Shown here piece by piece: positions 11,198 through 21,412 of a stretch of 64,000 bases of DNA. The first letter of the stretch is position 1; every line of letters begins with the position of its first letter. The stretch is taken from contig WGLQ01000006.1 in NCBI GenBank assembly GCA_016125495.1, positions 1 through 64,000 on the forward strand, given 5' to 3'. The translations under genes and the position numbers were made by a program. This DNA is from Hyphomicrobiales bacterium. GTDB taxonomy: Bacteria > Pseudomonadota > Alphaproteobacteria > Rhizobiales > RI-29. The notes beneath the pieces were generated by a model. The model searched no databases and had not been told where the DNA came from. It saw only the letters and a program-made list of their open reading frames with translations.

Positions 11198-12997
11198 TCA
11201 ACTGTTCCCGCCACCGCCCTGCCGGCGGAAAAAAGACGGTATTTCCGTATCCTTAGCCGCAGGCCGTCCGGTCGCCTCCCGCTGGTGATTGGGAGTGGAC
11301 GAGTGAGGCGCGGCGTTCGGTGACGCGTTGTGTGTTGCGGAATGGCCACTTCCTTGAGGCTGTCCCGGCGCCACGGGCGCGCGCGATTCGACGGGCTCGC
11401 TGTCGCCATCGCCGCGACCGGTCAGGCGCTCGAACAGGCTGGCGCGTTTGCGCTGCACCGGGGCCTCGGGCTGCTGACCCTCGGATTTGGCCCGATACTC
11501 GCGTTGGGCGTGAGCCGGGAACGCCTCGAGATCCGGCATGCGGGACGGAGCGGAGCGGATCTCGGCCGGTGCCTGGGGCCGGAACGCACCGCCCTGGGTG
11601 CCGGTCGTGGAGGTTGGCGTGGCGCTCTCGGGGCGAGGCTCGGGCTGGCGCTCGCCACCGGCGGCCGGACGCGCGTAGGTGGACGCGATGCTGCGCGGTG
11701 GCCCGAGTTCGATCGTGACGTCGTCCTCGACCACCATGGCCTGTCGCGGGGCTTGGCCTGCCGGGGCCCCGGCGGGGGCGCCAGCGAGCGGCGATGACGG
11801 ACGGTCGGCGGCCGGCGCATTCGGCCGCTGTGGCTGCGGCGGGGCCGATGCGGCGGCGGGCGGGTTCGCCGGCTGCGCTTGGGTAGCGCTCGTCTGCGCA
11901 ACGGTCGGAGCGGGTTTCGCCTGAGGCGAAGGCGTCGACGCGGTCTGCCCCGCGGCAACCGCGGAAGCGGCATGAGGGGAGGCGACCGCGCCGCGCGGCA
12001 TCTCGGGTTGTGGCGGACGGACGGCCTGCGACTTCGATGCGAGACCCGATGCGACGATCGAGACGCGAATCTTTTCGCCGAGCGAGTCGTCGAACGTGGC
12101 ACCGACGATGATGTTGGCCTCCGGGTCGACTTCCTCACGCACGCGGCTCGCTGCCTCGTCGACCTCATAGAGCGTCATGGCCGTCGAGCCGGTGATGCTG
12201 ACGAGCAGGCCCTTGGCCCCCTTCATCGTGATCTCGTCGAGCAGCGGATTGGCGATCGCGAGTTCGGCTGCCTCGAGGGCACGGCGCTCGCCAGCCGCTT
12301 CGCCGGTCCCCATCATGGCTGTGCCCATGTTGAGCATGATGGCCCGGACGTCGGCGAAATCGAGGTTGATCAGGCCCTCGCGCACGATGAGATCGGTGAT
12401 GCAGGCGATGCCGGAGTGCAGCACCTGGTCGGCCATCACGAAGGCCTCGGCGAAGGTCGTCTTCTCGTTGGCGATGCGAAAGAGGTTCTGGTTTGGGATG
12501 ACGATGAGGGTGTCGACCTGCTTGCCGAGTTCGGCGATGCCGGCCTCGGCGACGCGCATGCGCCGATTGCCCTCGAAGTGGAACGGCTTGGTGACCACAC
12601 CGACCGTCAAGATGCCCATCTCGTGCGCCGCGCGCGCCACCACCGGCGCTGCGCCCGTGCCGGTGCCGCCACCCATGCCGGCGGCGACGAACACCATGTG
12701 GCAGCCCGAAATGTGCGAGCGGATCTCGTCGATTGCCTCCTCGGCCGCGCTCTCTCCGATCTCGGGGCGTGCGCCGGCGCCGAGCCCCTCGGTGAGGTTG
12801 GTGCCAAGCTGGACGACGATGTCCGCGCTCGACATGGCCAGCGCCTGGGCATCCGTGTTGGCGACGATGAAGTCGACACCCGTGACGCCAGCCGCAATCA
12901 TGTTGTTGATCGCGTTGCCGCCGGCGCCACCGACACCGATCACGCAGATCCGTGGCTTGAGCTCAGTGATATTGGGAAGCGAAAGCCTGATGCCCAT
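11198..12997 (-). CDS. ftsZ: Cell-division GTPase FtsZ
   Basis: A 599-residue FtsZ. The tubulin-type GTPase core occupies residues 1 to about 320, with [11 protein letters not shown], the signature GGGTGTG (109-115) and the T7 loop NLDFADV (211-217). A Pro/Ala/Gln-rich linker of more than 200 residues follows, far longer than in E. coli but usual for Hyphomicrobiales. The C-terminal peptide EIPSFFRRQ binds FtsA and other partners. It polymerises into the division ring at midcell. ATG 12997 is preceded by GAGGAGGGTGGG; the frame extends upstream, but the added residues are not conserved. Confidence 0.98.
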   Translation of the reverse strand: MGIRLSLPNITELKPRICVIGVGGAGGNAINNMIAAGVTGVDFIVANTDAQALAMSSADIVVQLGTNLTEGLGAGARPEIGESAAEEAIDEIRSHISGCHMVFVAAGMGGGTGTGAAPVVARAAHEMGILTVGVVTKPFHFEGNRRMRVAEAGIAELGKQVDTLIVIPNQNLFRIANEKTTFAEAFVMADQVLHSGIACITDLIVREGLINLDFADVRAIMLNMGTAMMGTGEAAGERRALEAAELAIANPLLDEITMKGAKGLLVSITGSTAMTLYEVDEAASRVREEVDPEANIIVGATFDDSLGEKIRVSIVASGLASKSQAVRPPQPEMPRGAVASPHAASAVAAGQTASTPSPQAKPAPTVAQTSATQAQPANPPAAASAPPQPQRPNAPAADRPSSPLAGAPAGAPAGQAPRQAMVVEDDVTIELGPPRSIASTYARPAAGGERQPEPRPESATPTSTTGTQGGAFRPQAPAEIRSAPSRMPDLEAFPAHAQREYRAKSEGQQPEAPVQRKRASLFERLTGRGDGDSEPVESRAPVAPGQPQGSGHSATHNASPNAAPHSSTPNHQREATGRPAAKDTEIPSFFRRQGGGGNS

Positions 12998-13155
12998 GCC
13001 GATCCCACCCTCCTCGACGGTGCGCCGGAGCGAACTCCGATGCACGGTTTGCCTCGGGAGCGACGGCGACCGCCATCGTTCCCCGCAACGCAACCCAACC
13101 AACGCCGTCACGAGGCGGTATCACCGCCCGGCGCCCGACACGGCGCCAAGTCCCT

Positions 13156-14481
13156 TCAAGCTCCGCGAGCCAAACTCGGCTCCTCGTCCCAGAAGCTCTC
13201 CTTGAACCATTGCCCGACGCGCCCGAGGTAGCCTCGCGGCGTGCGTGTGCCCTGGCCCTCGCCGGCAACGCCGATGCCCCGCGGCATGGCGCGCGCGTGC
13301 AACAAGCCGACGACGGTCGAAAAGCCCGGCGCGCGGACGTTCTCGGGCAGGCCGGCGAACGGTTGCGGCCGACCGATGCGGACCGGTCTGGCGAACACCT
13401 GCGCCGCATACGCCCCTACCCCCGTCAACTGGCTGGCTCCCCCCGTCAGCACGATGCGGTCCCCGGCGAACTCGGCAAAGCCACTCCCCTCGAGCCGCCT
13501 TGCGACGAGTTCCAGGGTCTCGTGAACCCGTCCCTGGATGATCTCCCGAATGTCGGCGCGCGTGACCTGGTGCAACCCGGCATCCTCGTCCTGGCCGACG
13601 AGCGGATAGGAGATGACCTCGTGGGCGTCCGAAGCCGCCCCGATGATTGTGCCATAAAGCGTCTTGATTCGCTCGGCCTCGGCAAGCGGCGCAGAGAGCT
13701 GGCGCGCGATATCGTATGTGACGTGATGCCCGCCGAGCGCGACCGCGTCGGTGTAGACGAATTGGCCCTCGGCGAAGATCGAGAGCGTCGTGGTGCCGCC
13801 ACCCATGTCGATGCAGGCGACGCCGAGCCTCGCTTCCTCGGCGCTGAGTACGGCGAGGGCGCTTGCATAGGGCGTCGGAACCAGCCCCTCGATGTCGAGG
13901 TGACAACGATCGAGCAGGCCGACGATGGCATCGAGTGGGGAGCCCTCGGCGGTCACGACGTGCACTTCGGCGGCGAGTTCCGAGGCCGGGCGCCCGCGCG
14001 GATCGACGATGCCGGGGGTGCCGTCCACCTGATAGGAGAGCGCGCCGAGATGGAGGGCGACGCGCTCGTCCTTCTCGGCGAAGCGACGGGCGGTTTGCAG
14101 CAGGTGGTCGATGTCGCCATCCGTCACACGCTCGCCCGGCAAGCGGCGGCGGGCCGTGAAATTGGTGCTGCGCAAGCGCCCGCACGAGACCGAAACGACG
14201 ACGTCCTCGACGGTGACGCCCGCCATCTGCTCGGCCCGGCCGATCACGGCGCGGACCGCCTCCTCGGCATCGTTCATGTCGACGATCACGCCGGACTTGA
14301 TGCCGCGGGCCTGCTTGGTCGCCACGGCCAGGAGTCGCGCCTTCAGCGGTTTGCCGATGGCGTGGTTGCTGCCTGCCCAGGGCGCCAGAGCCGCGATCAT
14401 GCAGCAGACCTTGGAGGATCCGATGTCGAGCACGGTCACGATACGCTCCGCGCCCCGTCGTTTGTCGAACGCACTCAGCAC
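13156..14481 (-). CDS. ftsA: Cell-division protein FtsA
   Basis: A 441-residue actin-like ATPase that anchors FtsZ to the membrane. Visible are phosphate 1 (VTVLDIGSSKVCCMIAAL), a second phosphate loop (CIDMGGGTTTLSIFAEG) and the adenosine motif (IVLTGGASQLTGV). The end GRVGQWFKESFWDE is the amphipathic membrane-targeting helix. I prefer the GTG start at 14481 because AGAGGAG lies 9 nt upstream; a GTG at 14520 in the same frame would add 13 residues across that ribosome-binding site. Confidence 0.96.
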   Translation of the reverse strand: MLSAFDKRRGAERIVTVLDIGSSKVCCMIAALAPWAGSNHAIGKPLKARLLAVATKQARGIKSGVIVDMNDAEEAVRAVIGRAEQMAGVTVEDVVVSVSCGRLRSTNFTARRRLPGERVTDGDIDHLLQTARRFAEKDERVALHLGALSYQVDGTPGIVDPRGRPASELAAEVHVVTAEGSPLDAIVGLLDRCHLDIEGLVPTPYASALAVLSAEEARLGVACIDMGGGTTTLSIFAEGQFVYTDAVALGGHHVTYDIARQLSAPLAEAERIKTLYGTIIGAASDAHEVISYPLVGQDEDAGLHQVTRADIREIIQGRVHETLELVARRLEGSGFAEFAGDRIVLTGGASQLTGVGAYAAQVFARPVRIGRPQPFAGLPENVRAPGFSTVVGLLHARAMPRGIGVAGEGQGTRTPRGYLGRVGQWFKESFWDEEPSLARGA

Positions 14482-14544
14482 GATATTCCACTCCTCTCGT
14501 ACATACGGGCGAAACGACACGCGCTCGCCTCGGAACCGATGGCT

Positions 14545-15459
14545 TCAGCCACCCCGGCGCACGCTGCCGGTCGCCTCGCTCACGCGGCGTCCGACGAGCA
14601 GCAGCGGCTCGTCCGGCACGCGGAGATCGATCTCGGAAACACCGCCCTCGAGCCGGGGATCGTCCAGAAGACGGCGGGCAGTGGCGAGCGAGGCCGCGAG
14701 CATCGCCCGCTCGCCGCCCGCGATGTCGTCACGGGCAGCCGGCAGATGGATGCTGCGACCGTCGCGCAACTCGAGCGTCCAGCGGCGCTCGGCAACGCGA
14801 ACATAGGCGCGCACCTCATCGGCGAGCGCGCCATGCGCCGCGATCACATCGAAGAGGTCGCGGGCAGCCTCGGGCGCGCCCTCGCCGACGATGAGAGGCA
14901 ACTGCGTGAAGGCGGTCGGGGCAACCGGCTCGAGGATGTGGCCGGCGCCGTCGACGAGAAAGAGCATGCCGCGGTTCTGCCAGACGAGGCCCGGTGTGCG
15001 CTCGGTGACTTCGACCATCAGGGTATCGGGCAGGATGTAGACCAGCCGCGTGCTCTCGACCCAGGCGAGCCGAGCGAGGCGTTCACGCGCCGCCACCCCG
15101 GAAAAGCCGAGGAACGTGGCACGCTCATCGAGCCCCAGGGCAGAATAAATTTCCCCGTCACTCGTGTGACGATGACCTACGACGGCGACATGTGAGATGT
15201 CGAGATCGAGGGCGACGCCGAGGCGATCGGCGAGCATGGCGAGGTCGGCGAGACCGGTCGGAAGGCGGCCCTGCCAGGCAAGTGCCGCCGCCGCCGGGAC
15301 GGCGAGCATGACGGCGATCACGGCGAATGCGGCCAGCCGGCGAAGGCCCGCCGCCCAGCGCCCGAGCGCCCTCTGGCCGCGATTGCGCCCGCGGCGGGCC
15401 TCTTGGGCGGCTCGCCGTACGACGCGGGGCAGGTCGCCGGTCGCATCGACCGCAGGCAT
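14545..15459 (-). CDS. ftsQ: Cell-division protein FtsQ
   Basis: A 304-residue bitopic protein: a basic cytoplasmic N terminus, one membrane segment (about 42-62), then a POTRA domain (ISHVAVVGHRHTSDGEIYSA) and the FtsQ domain (WVESTRLVYILPDTLMVEVT, then LVWQNRGMLFLVDGAGHIL). It links the early and late divisome in the periplasm. It lies 50 nt after ddl and 63 nt before ftsA, the standard ddl-ftsQ-ftsA-ftsZ order. ATG 15459 gives a family-like N terminus; longer in-frame starts run into ddl. Confidence 0.95.
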   Translation of the reverse strand: MPAVDATGDLPRVVRRAAQEARRGRNRGQRALGRWAAGLRRLAAFAVIAVMLAVPAAAALAWQGRLPTGLADLAMLADRLGVALDLDISHVAVVGHRHTSDGEIYSALGLDERATFLGFSGVAARERLARLAWVESTRLVYILPDTLMVEVTERTPGLVWQNRGMLFLVDGAGHILEPVAPTAFTQLPLIVGEGAPEAARDLFDVIAAHGALADEVRAYVRVAERRWTLELRDGRSIHLPAARDDIAGGERAMLAASLATARRLLDDPRLEGGVSEIDLRVPDEPLLLVGRRVSEATGSVRRGG

Positions 15460-15509
15460 GCGCGAGCCGCCGATGTCACCACCGGAAAAATGCGGCTCAC
15501 GATGCCTGC

Positions 15510-16451
15510 TCAGCGGTTGCAACTCGCGTCCTCCACCATCCAATGCACCAACTCGGCGAGCGGCATGCCCTTGTGCGCCGCCTGCTCGGGGACCAGCGAG
15601 GTCGCGGTCATGCCCGGCTGCGTGTTCACTTCGAGGCAGATCAGCTCGAACGATCCGTCGGCACGCTCGTCGAGGCGGAAATCCGAACGCGAGACGCCGC
15701 GGCATCCGAGTGCCTGATGGGCCGCTAACGACAGTCTCTCAATGGAACGGTAAATATCCGGTGAAATTCGCGCCGGAATGACATGGCGGGAGCCTCCGGC
15801 GGCATACTTGGCCTCGTAATCGTAGAACGCGAGGTTCTCGGCCGGCAGAATCTCCGTCACCCCGAGAGGGGTTTCGCCCATGACGGCGCAGGTCAATTCG
15901 AGCCCCGGCACATAGCGCTCGGCCATCCAGCGGTAGCGGCGCAGCTTGGAGTCGGCGAGGATGACGTCCGGATTGAAATTGGAATCCTCGCGCACGAGGA
16001 AGACGCCGACGCTCGAGCCCTCGGCGACCGGCTTCAAGACGAAGGGGCGGGCGATCGACTCCTCGCCGGCCGCAAGGCGGGACATGTCCACGACACGGCT
16101 CTCGGCGACCGGCACGCCGACCGCCTTCATGACGATCTTGGCGCGCTCCTTGTCCATGGCGAGGGCGGAGGCGAGCACGCCCGAGTGGGTGTAGGGGATC
16201 TCCAGCATCTCGAGGATGGCCTGCATGCCGCCGTCCTCGCCGAAGTGACCATGGAGGATATTGAAGCAGACGTCCGGCTTCAGCGCCTGGAGCGTTGCAA
16301 CGATATCGCGGTCGACGTCCACCTCGGTGACCTCGTAGCCGGCCTCGCGCAGCGCCGCCGCGCAGCATGCCCCCGAAGCAAGGCTCACCTCGCGCTCGGC
16401 CGACCAGCCGCCGAGCAGCACTGCGACGTGGTTGTATTTGCGTTCGGGCAT
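15510..16451 (-). CDS. ddl: D-alanine--D-alanine ligase
   Basis: A 313-residue ATP-grasp ligase making the D-Ala-D-Ala dipeptide for peptidoglycan. Recognisable parts are the N-terminal VAVLLGGWSAEREVSLASG, the LHGHFGEDG loop, the ATP-grasp segment PFVLKPVAEGSSVGVFLV, SRSDFRLD, and the C-terminal CLEVNTQPGMT with the metal-binding Glu and Asn. ATG 16451 (MPERKYN) is preceded by GGAGGAG at ideal spacing, so I choose it over an upstream start at 16478. Confidence 0.97.
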   Translation of the reverse strand: MPERKYNHVAVLLGGWSAEREVSLASGACCAAALREAGYEVTEVDVDRDIVATLQALKPDVCFNILHGHFGEDGGMQAILEMLEIPYTHSGVLASALAMDKERAKIVMKAVGVPVAESRVVDMSRLAAGEESIARPFVLKPVAEGSSVGVFLVREDSNFNPDVILADSKLRRYRWMAERYVPGLELTCAVMGETPLGVTEILPAENLAFYDYEAKYAAGGSRHVIPARISPDIYRSIERLSLAAHQALGCRGVSRSDFRLDERADGSFELICLEVNTQPGMTATSLVPEQAAHKGMPLAELVHWMVEDASCNR

Positions 16452-16565
16452 CGGGGTGGCTCCTCCAGCTTCGGGCATGAAGTTGCGAGGATAGCCGATT
16501 CCAGTGGTGGCGGGATGGCGGAGGCGCCGGGGCGGTGCTGCCAGGGAGTGACGCGAACGGCCACC

Positions 16566-17513
16566 CTAACCCGCCAGGGCCTCGCCGGTGGCGTGGCCCG
16601 GCAGGGCGTTGCCGATGCGCTTGATCTCCCATTCGAGGGTGATGCCGCTCGCCGCCAGAACGCGCGCGCGCACCGTCTCGCCGAGCCGCTCGATGTCCTC
16701 GGCGCTGGCCCCACCCGTATTGATCAGGAAGTTGCAGTGCTTTTGCGAGACCATCGCGCCGCCGATCACGAGGCCACGGCAGCCGGCCGCGTCGATCAGT
16801 TTCCAGGCACTCTCGCCCGGTGGATTCTTGAACGTGGAGCCCCCCGTGCGCTCGCGCGTCGGCTGATGCTCCTCGCGGTAGGCGGCGACCTCCTCGTTGG
16901 CCGCCTCGATCTCGGCGGGATCGCCGGGCCGGCCAGCAAAGAGTGCCTCGGTGAAGATGAGTTCCTCGGGGGCGGCGCAATGGCGGTAGGTGTAGCCGAG
17001 GTCGGCGTTGCTCAAGGTGACGATCCGCCCATCGCGGCCAACGGCGCGGGCCTCCACCAGAACGTCCTTGGTCTCGGAGCCATGGGCACCAGCGTTCATG
17101 CGGATGGCGCCGCCGATCGAGCCCGGGATGCCCCGGTAGAACGAGAGCCCAGCGATGCCCGCCTCGGCGGCGGCACGCGCGACCTTGACGTCCGGCACCG
17201 CGGCCCCGGCCCGCAAGCGGCTCGCCGGCTCTATCGCGACGTCCGAAAAGCCCCGCGCGAGACGCACCACGACGCCGGAAACGCCGCCGTCGCGGATCAG
17301 CAGATTGGAGGACAGCCCGATCACCGTGACCGGTGTGGCCGGGTCGAGACCCGCGAGGAGGGCGGCCAGATCGGCCTCGTCGGCGGGCGTGAAGAGCGCC
17401 TCGACCGGGCCACCCACCCGAAACCACGTCATATCGGCAATCGAGGCACCGGCGACGAGACGGCCCCGCAATCCCGGGACATCGGCACGAATGCGCTCGA
17501 CGAGATCCGCCAT
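16566..17513 (-). CDS. murB: UDP-N-acetylenolpyruvoylglucosamine reductase MurB
   Basis: A 315-residue FAD enzyme that reduces UDP-GlcNAc-enolpyruvate to UDP-MurNAc. The FAD-binding part shows TWFRVGGPVEALFTPAD, IGLSSNLLIRDGG and FYRGIPGSIGGAIRMNAGAH. The catalytic region has the Ser of GGSTFKNP (GGSTFKNPPGESAWKLIDAA) and the C-terminal Glu in GITLEWEIKRIG. It follows murC by 14 nt. ATG 17513 gives a normal-length protein. Confidence 0.97.
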   Translation of the reverse strand: MADLVERIRADVPGLRGRLVAGASIADMTWFRVGGPVEALFTPADEADLAALLAGLDPATPVTVIGLSSNLLIRDGGVSGVVVRLARGFSDVAIEPASRLRAGAAVPDVKVARAAAEAGIAGLSFYRGIPGSIGGAIRMNAGAHGSETKDVLVEARAVGRDGRIVTLSNADLGYTYRHCAAPEELIFTEALFAGRPGDPAEIEAANEEVAAYREEHQPTRERTGGSTFKNPPGESAWKLIDAAGCRGLVIGGAMVSQKHCNFLINTGGASAEDIERLGETVRARVLAASGITLEWEIKRIGNALPGHATGEALAG

Positions 17514-17527
17514 GGTCCGGCTCCCGC

Positions 17528-18961
17528 TCAGGCGGCGCCACCAGCGGCGCGGCGCATCGCGGCAAGCTCCGTCGGCAGGCCGTGGGACCAATCCGTCACG
17601 GTGCCCGCGCCGATGCCGATCACGAGGTCGCCGGGCTTGGCATAGCGCACGAGGATCGGCGCCAGCTCCCGCTCGCTCTCGACCGCGATGGCATCGCACC
17701 CGCCGCGTGCCTTGATGGCGTGGGCGAGCGTGCGGTGATCGCGCCCGGGGATCGGCTCCTCGCCGGCGGCATAGACCGGGGCGACCAGCACGGCGTCCGC
17801 ATCGCCAAAGCAGCCGCAGAACTCCTCGAAGAGATCATTCAGACGGGAGAAGCGGTGCGGCTGCATGATGGCGATGACGCGGCCGGAGGTCGCCCGGCGT
17901 GCCGCGCTCAGCACCGCCGCGATCTCCACGGGATGGTGCGCATAGTCGTCGTAGAACGAGACCCCGTTCCAGGTGCCGGTCGGCGTGAAGCGTCGCTTGA
18001 CGCCGCCGAAGCTCGCGAGCCCTTCGCGGATGCGCGCGTCGGGAATGCCGACCTCGGAGGCGACCGCGATCGCAGCCAGCGCATTGAGCACGTTGTGGCG
18101 CCCCGGCACGGGGATCATCAGGTCGCCGAGGCGGCGCGCGCCACCGGTCGTACGGTCACTCAATTCGGCGTCGAAGCGCATCATCGCGCCCTGCTGGGCC
18201 ATGCCGGCGATGCGCAGATCGGAATCGTCCGCCTCGCCATAGGTCAGCACCCGGCGACGCTTCTCGCGCCCGAGTTCCTCGACGAGGCGGCGGACCACGG
18301 GATGGTCGATGCCGGCGACACAGGTTCCATAGAACGGGATGTTGTTGAAGAACGTCTTGAAGGCGAGTTGCATCGCCTCGACGCTGCCGTAGTAGTCGAG
18401 GTGCTCGGGATCGATGTTGGTGACGACGCCGATCTGCGTCGGCAGCGCGATGAAGGTGCCGTCCGACTCGTCGGCTTCGACCACCATCCATTCACCCTTG
18501 CCGTGACGGGCGTTGCTGCCCCAGTCGTTGATGATGCCACCCGACATGGCGGTGGCATCGAGCCCGCCGACGTCGAACAGGTGAGCGATCATCGAGGTGG
18601 TCGTGGTCTTGCCGTGCGTGCCGGTGACGGCGACGGTCGAATGGAAGCGCATCAGCTCGGCGAGCATCTCGGCACGGCGGATGATCGGGATGCCGCGCGC
18701 CCGCGCCGCCTCGAGCTCCGGGTTGCCGGGCTTGACGGCGCTCGAAATGACGACATAGCGCGCCCCGATCAGATTGACCGGGTCATGGCCGACGAACACG
18801 CGCGCGCCACGCTCGCGCAGCCGCTTGATGTTGGCGCCGTCGCGCTGGTCGCTGCCCTGGACCGTATAGCCCAGCTCCATCAGGATCTCGGCGATGGCGC
18901 TCATGCCAATGCCACCGATGCCGATGATATGGAACGGGCCGAGGCCAGGTGGAATGCGCAT
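17528..18961 (-). CDS. murC: UDP-N-acetylmuramate--L-alanine ligase MurC
   Basis: A 477-residue Mur ligase. The N-terminal Rossmann motif is HIIGIGGIGMSAIAEIL, the ATP P-loop TGTHGKTTTTSMIAHL, and DPEHLDYYGS and DDYAHHPVEIAAVL are further signatures. It adds L-Ala to UDP-MurNAc. ATG 18961 is placed 6 nt after GAGGAG; the two in-frame ATG/GTG starts just upstream leave no room for a ribosome-binding site. murG precedes it by 87 nt. Confidence 0.97.
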   Translation of the reverse strand: MRIPPGLGPFHIIGIGGIGMSAIAEILMELGYTVQGSDQRDGANIKRLRERGARVFVGHDPVNLIGARYVVISSAVKPGNPELEAARARGIPIIRRAEMLAELMRFHSTVAVTGTHGKTTTTSMIAHLFDVGGLDATAMSGGIINDWGSNARHGKGEWMVVEADESDGTFIALPTQIGVVTNIDPEHLDYYGSVEAMQLAFKTFFNNIPFYGTCVAGIDHPVVRRLVEELGREKRRRVLTYGEADDSDLRIAGMAQQGAMMRFDAELSDRTTGGARRLGDLMIPVPGRHNVLNALAAIAVASEVGIPDARIREGLASFGGVKRRFTPTGTWNGVSFYDDYAHHPVEIAAVLSAARRATSGRVIAIMQPHRFSRLNDLFEEFCGCFGDADAVLVAPVYAAGEEPIPGRDHRTLAHAIKARGGCDAIAVESERELAPILVRYAKPGDLVIGIGAGTVTDWSHGLPTELAAMRRAAGGAA

Positions 18962-19048
18962 CCTCATCTCCTCAAGAACGCTGAAGGTCGCCCAATACGT
19001 GCCCGTCACATGGTCGGCACGCGACCATCGCCGGTGCAGCCTGCGGTG

Positions 19049-20158
19049 TCACGAGCCGGCCCTTGCCGCGCCAAGCTCCACGACGAGATCAGCAAGGGCA
19101 GAAACCGCCGCCGGACGGCCGACGGCCCGCGCCCTGGCTGCGGCTTCGGCCAATCGGACCGGCGCCGACAGCAAGCCTTCTAGCTCGCGCGCCAGGCGAT
19201 TCGAATCAAGTGCCGATTGCTCTATGCACCAGGCGCCCCCCGCCTCGGCCAGCCGAGTTGCGTTGAGGAGCTGGTCGTTGTCAAGGGCGTGGGGCAAGGG
19301 CACCAGGATCGCCGGACGCCCCAGCACGGCGAGTTCGGCGACGGTCGAGGCGCCGGACCGCGCAATGACGAGGTGGGCGTCCGCGAGCCTTGCGGGCAGG
19401 TCCGAAAAGAACGTCGCCAGCTCGCAGCGGATGCCGGCGCGTGCGTAGGCCTCCTCGACCGCCCCGACGTCCTCCTCGCGCGCCTGCTGCACGACGAGGA
19501 GGCGCTGGCGCAGGGCGTCGGGCAGCAATGCCAGCGCCGGGGGCACGGCCTCGGAGAAATAGCGCGCACCCTGGCTGCCACCGAAGACGGCAAGACGGAG
19601 TGGCCCGTCCGGCCGTGGCTCCTGGTAGGGACGTCCGGATGCGGCAACGACCAGATCGCGCACCGGATTGCCGGTGACACGCGTCTTGGCGAGGAGATCG
19701 CCTTCAACGTGGCCGGTCGTGGTGAACGACGTGGCGATGGCGGTCACGCGGCCGGCGAGCATGCGGTTCGCGCGCCCCATCACGGCGTTGGCCTCGTGAA
19801 TAGCGGTCGGAATGCCGCGCAGGCGGGCGGCAACGAGAGGCGGAAACGTCGGGTAGCCGCCAAAGCCCATGACCGCCGCAGGCTGAAGCTGGCCGAGGAG
19901 GCGGTGGGCGCTCGCGATGCCGCGCGAAAGCGCGATCGCGGTCTTGAACATGGCGCCGGGCGAGCGGCCGGCGAGCGTCGCCGAGGGGATTTCGTGAACG
20001 GAGCGGGCGGGAAAATCGCCACCGTAGCGCTGCGCCCGGTGGTCGGTGACGAGATCGACCGCGACGCCACGCCGGCCGAGTTCCTCGGCAAGGGCGAAGG
20101 CCGGAAAGAGGTGACCTCCGGTGCCACCCGCCGCCAGGACGACATTCATCGAGGTCAT
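19049..20158 (-). CDS. murG: Lipid II synthase MurG
   Basis: A 369-residue GT28 glycosyltransferase acting on the inner face of the cytoplasmic membrane, adding GlcNAc to lipid I. Signatures are VVLAAGGTGGHLFPAFALAE at the N terminus, MGFGGYPTFPP, IHEANAVMGRANRMLA and the C-domain nucleotide site IARSGASTVAELAVLGRPAI. ATG 20158 (MTSMNVV) places the first glycine loop as usual; GGAAGGGAA lies just upstream. Confidence 0.97.
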   Translation of the reverse strand: MTSMNVVLAAGGTGGHLFPAFALAEELGRRGVAVDLVTDHRAQRYGGDFPARSVHEIPSATLAGRSPGAMFKTAIALSRGIASAHRLLGQLQPAAVMGFGGYPTFPPLVAARLRGIPTAIHEANAVMGRANRMLAGRVTAIATSFTTTGHVEGDLLAKTRVTGNPVRDLVVAASGRPYQEPRPDGPLRLAVFGGSQGARYFSEAVPPALALLPDALRQRLLVVQQAREEDVGAVEEAYARAGIRCELATFFSDLPARLADAHLVIARSGASTVAELAVLGRPAILVPLPHALDNDQLLNATRLAEAGGAWCIEQSALDSNRLARELEGLLSAPVRLAEAAARARAVGRPAAVSALADLVVELGAARAGS

Positions 20159-20245
20159 CGCGTTCCCTTCCCGAGGAGAGGCGCGGCCAACGCCCGCCAT
20201 CCGCCTCGCTCCACCGGGGCCGGCACAGTGCCCCTCGAAACTCGC

Positions 20246-21412
20246 TCAGCGCGCGGGCAATCCCGGCTCCTCCGACGACACGAACATGGTCTTTTTCAGA
20301 CGCGCCGCGCCAGGTCTGCGCCGTGTGACCGCCACCAGGAGCCCCATCGCCACGGCGTTCCCAACGAGGGACGAGCCGCCATAGGAGAGGAACGGCAGCG
20401 TCATGCCCTTGGCCGGGGCGAGGCCGACGTTGACCGCCATATTGATGAGCGTCTGGAACGAGAACAGCATCACCAGGCCGGCGCAGGCATTGCGCACGAA
20501 GGCGTCCTCCTCCGACCAGACATGGGCCAGCGCGCGCACGGCAACGAATACGAAGAGGCCAATCAGAACGAGGCATGCGACGATGCCATACTCCTCGGCG
20601 ATCACGGCGAGGACGAAATCGGTGTGGGCATCCGGCAGCAGCGATTTGACGCGCCCCTCGCCCGGTCCCTGACCGAACCAGCCCCCCTCGACGAAGGACT
20701 GCCGCGCGCGGTCGAGCTGGTACGTCTCGGCGCTGTCGGGAAAAAAGAACGCGTCGAAGCGACGCTTGACGTACGGCATCGTGAAATAGGCGGCCGCCAG
20801 ACCAGCGACAGACGCCGTCCCCAGTGCCAGCAACCAGCGCAGCGAGACCCCCGCCACGAACAGCATTCCTCCCCACACCAGCGTGACCAGGACCGTCTGG
20901 CCGATATCAGGTTGCAGGACGAGGAGTCCGGCCAGGAGCGCCCAGGCCGAAACGGCGATCGCCATGGCCGGCACATCCGGACGGCGCAGGCGCTCGGCGA
21001 GCAGCCAGGCGGTCAGAATGACGAAGGCCGGCTTGGTGAGTTCGGAGGGCTGCAGCGACTGGCCGAGGATGCGCACCCAGCGCCGCGCGCCGTTGATCTC
21101 CTCGCCGAAGAGAACCGCCGCGACCATGAGCAGCAAACCGCCGATGAAGAGAACGAGGCTGAAACGCCTGACGAGCGCACGACCGGCGAACGACAATGCG
21201 AGTACGATGGCGAGGCCGGCGAGCGCAAAGAGCGCATGCCGCTCGACGAAGTAATAGGTCGCAAGGCCCTTCTTGCCTGCAACGGTCGGCCCGGCGGCAA
21301 GCGAGACGACCACGCCGGTCAGCACCAGAGCCACGATCGCGGCAACGAGCTGGCGGTCGACCGTGAACCACCAGGACGCAAAGGCACCGCGATCGGCGCG
21401 TGAGGGGGTCAT
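20246..21412 (-). CDS. ftsW: Septal glycan polymerase FtsW
   Basis: A 388-residue SEDS-family membrane protein with about ten membrane segments. Visible SEDS signatures include GARRWVRILGQSLQPSELTK, GPGEGRVKSLLPDAHTDFVL and GMTLPFLSYGGSSLVGNAVA. FtsW polymerises septal glycan together with FtsI, which is not encoded in this window. Its start overlaps the murD stop by four bases (ATGA). Confidence 0.96.
   Translation of the reverse strand: MTPSRADRGAFASWWFTVDRQLVAAIVALVLTGVVVSLAAGPTVAGKKGLATYYFVERHALFALAGLAIVLALSFAGRALVRRFSLVLFIGGLLLMVAAVLFGEEINGARRWVRILGQSLQPSELTKPAFVILTAWLLAERLRRPDVPAMAIAVSAWALLAGLLVLQPDIGQTVLVTLVWGGMLFVAGVSLRWLLALGTASVAGLAAAYFTMPYVKRRFDAFFFPDSAETYQLDRARQSFVEGGWFGQGPGEGRVKSLLPDAHTDFVLAVIAEEYGIVACLVLIGLFVFVAVRALAHVWSEEDAFVRNACAGLVMLFSFQTLINMAVNVGLAPAKGMTLPFLSYGGSSLVGNAVAMGLLVAVTRRRPGAARLKKTMFVSSEEPGLPAR

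Noticed and set aside
19217-21403. A long forward frame opposite murG and ftsW
   Set aside because: Antisense of two conserved genes; composition is that of a shadow frame.
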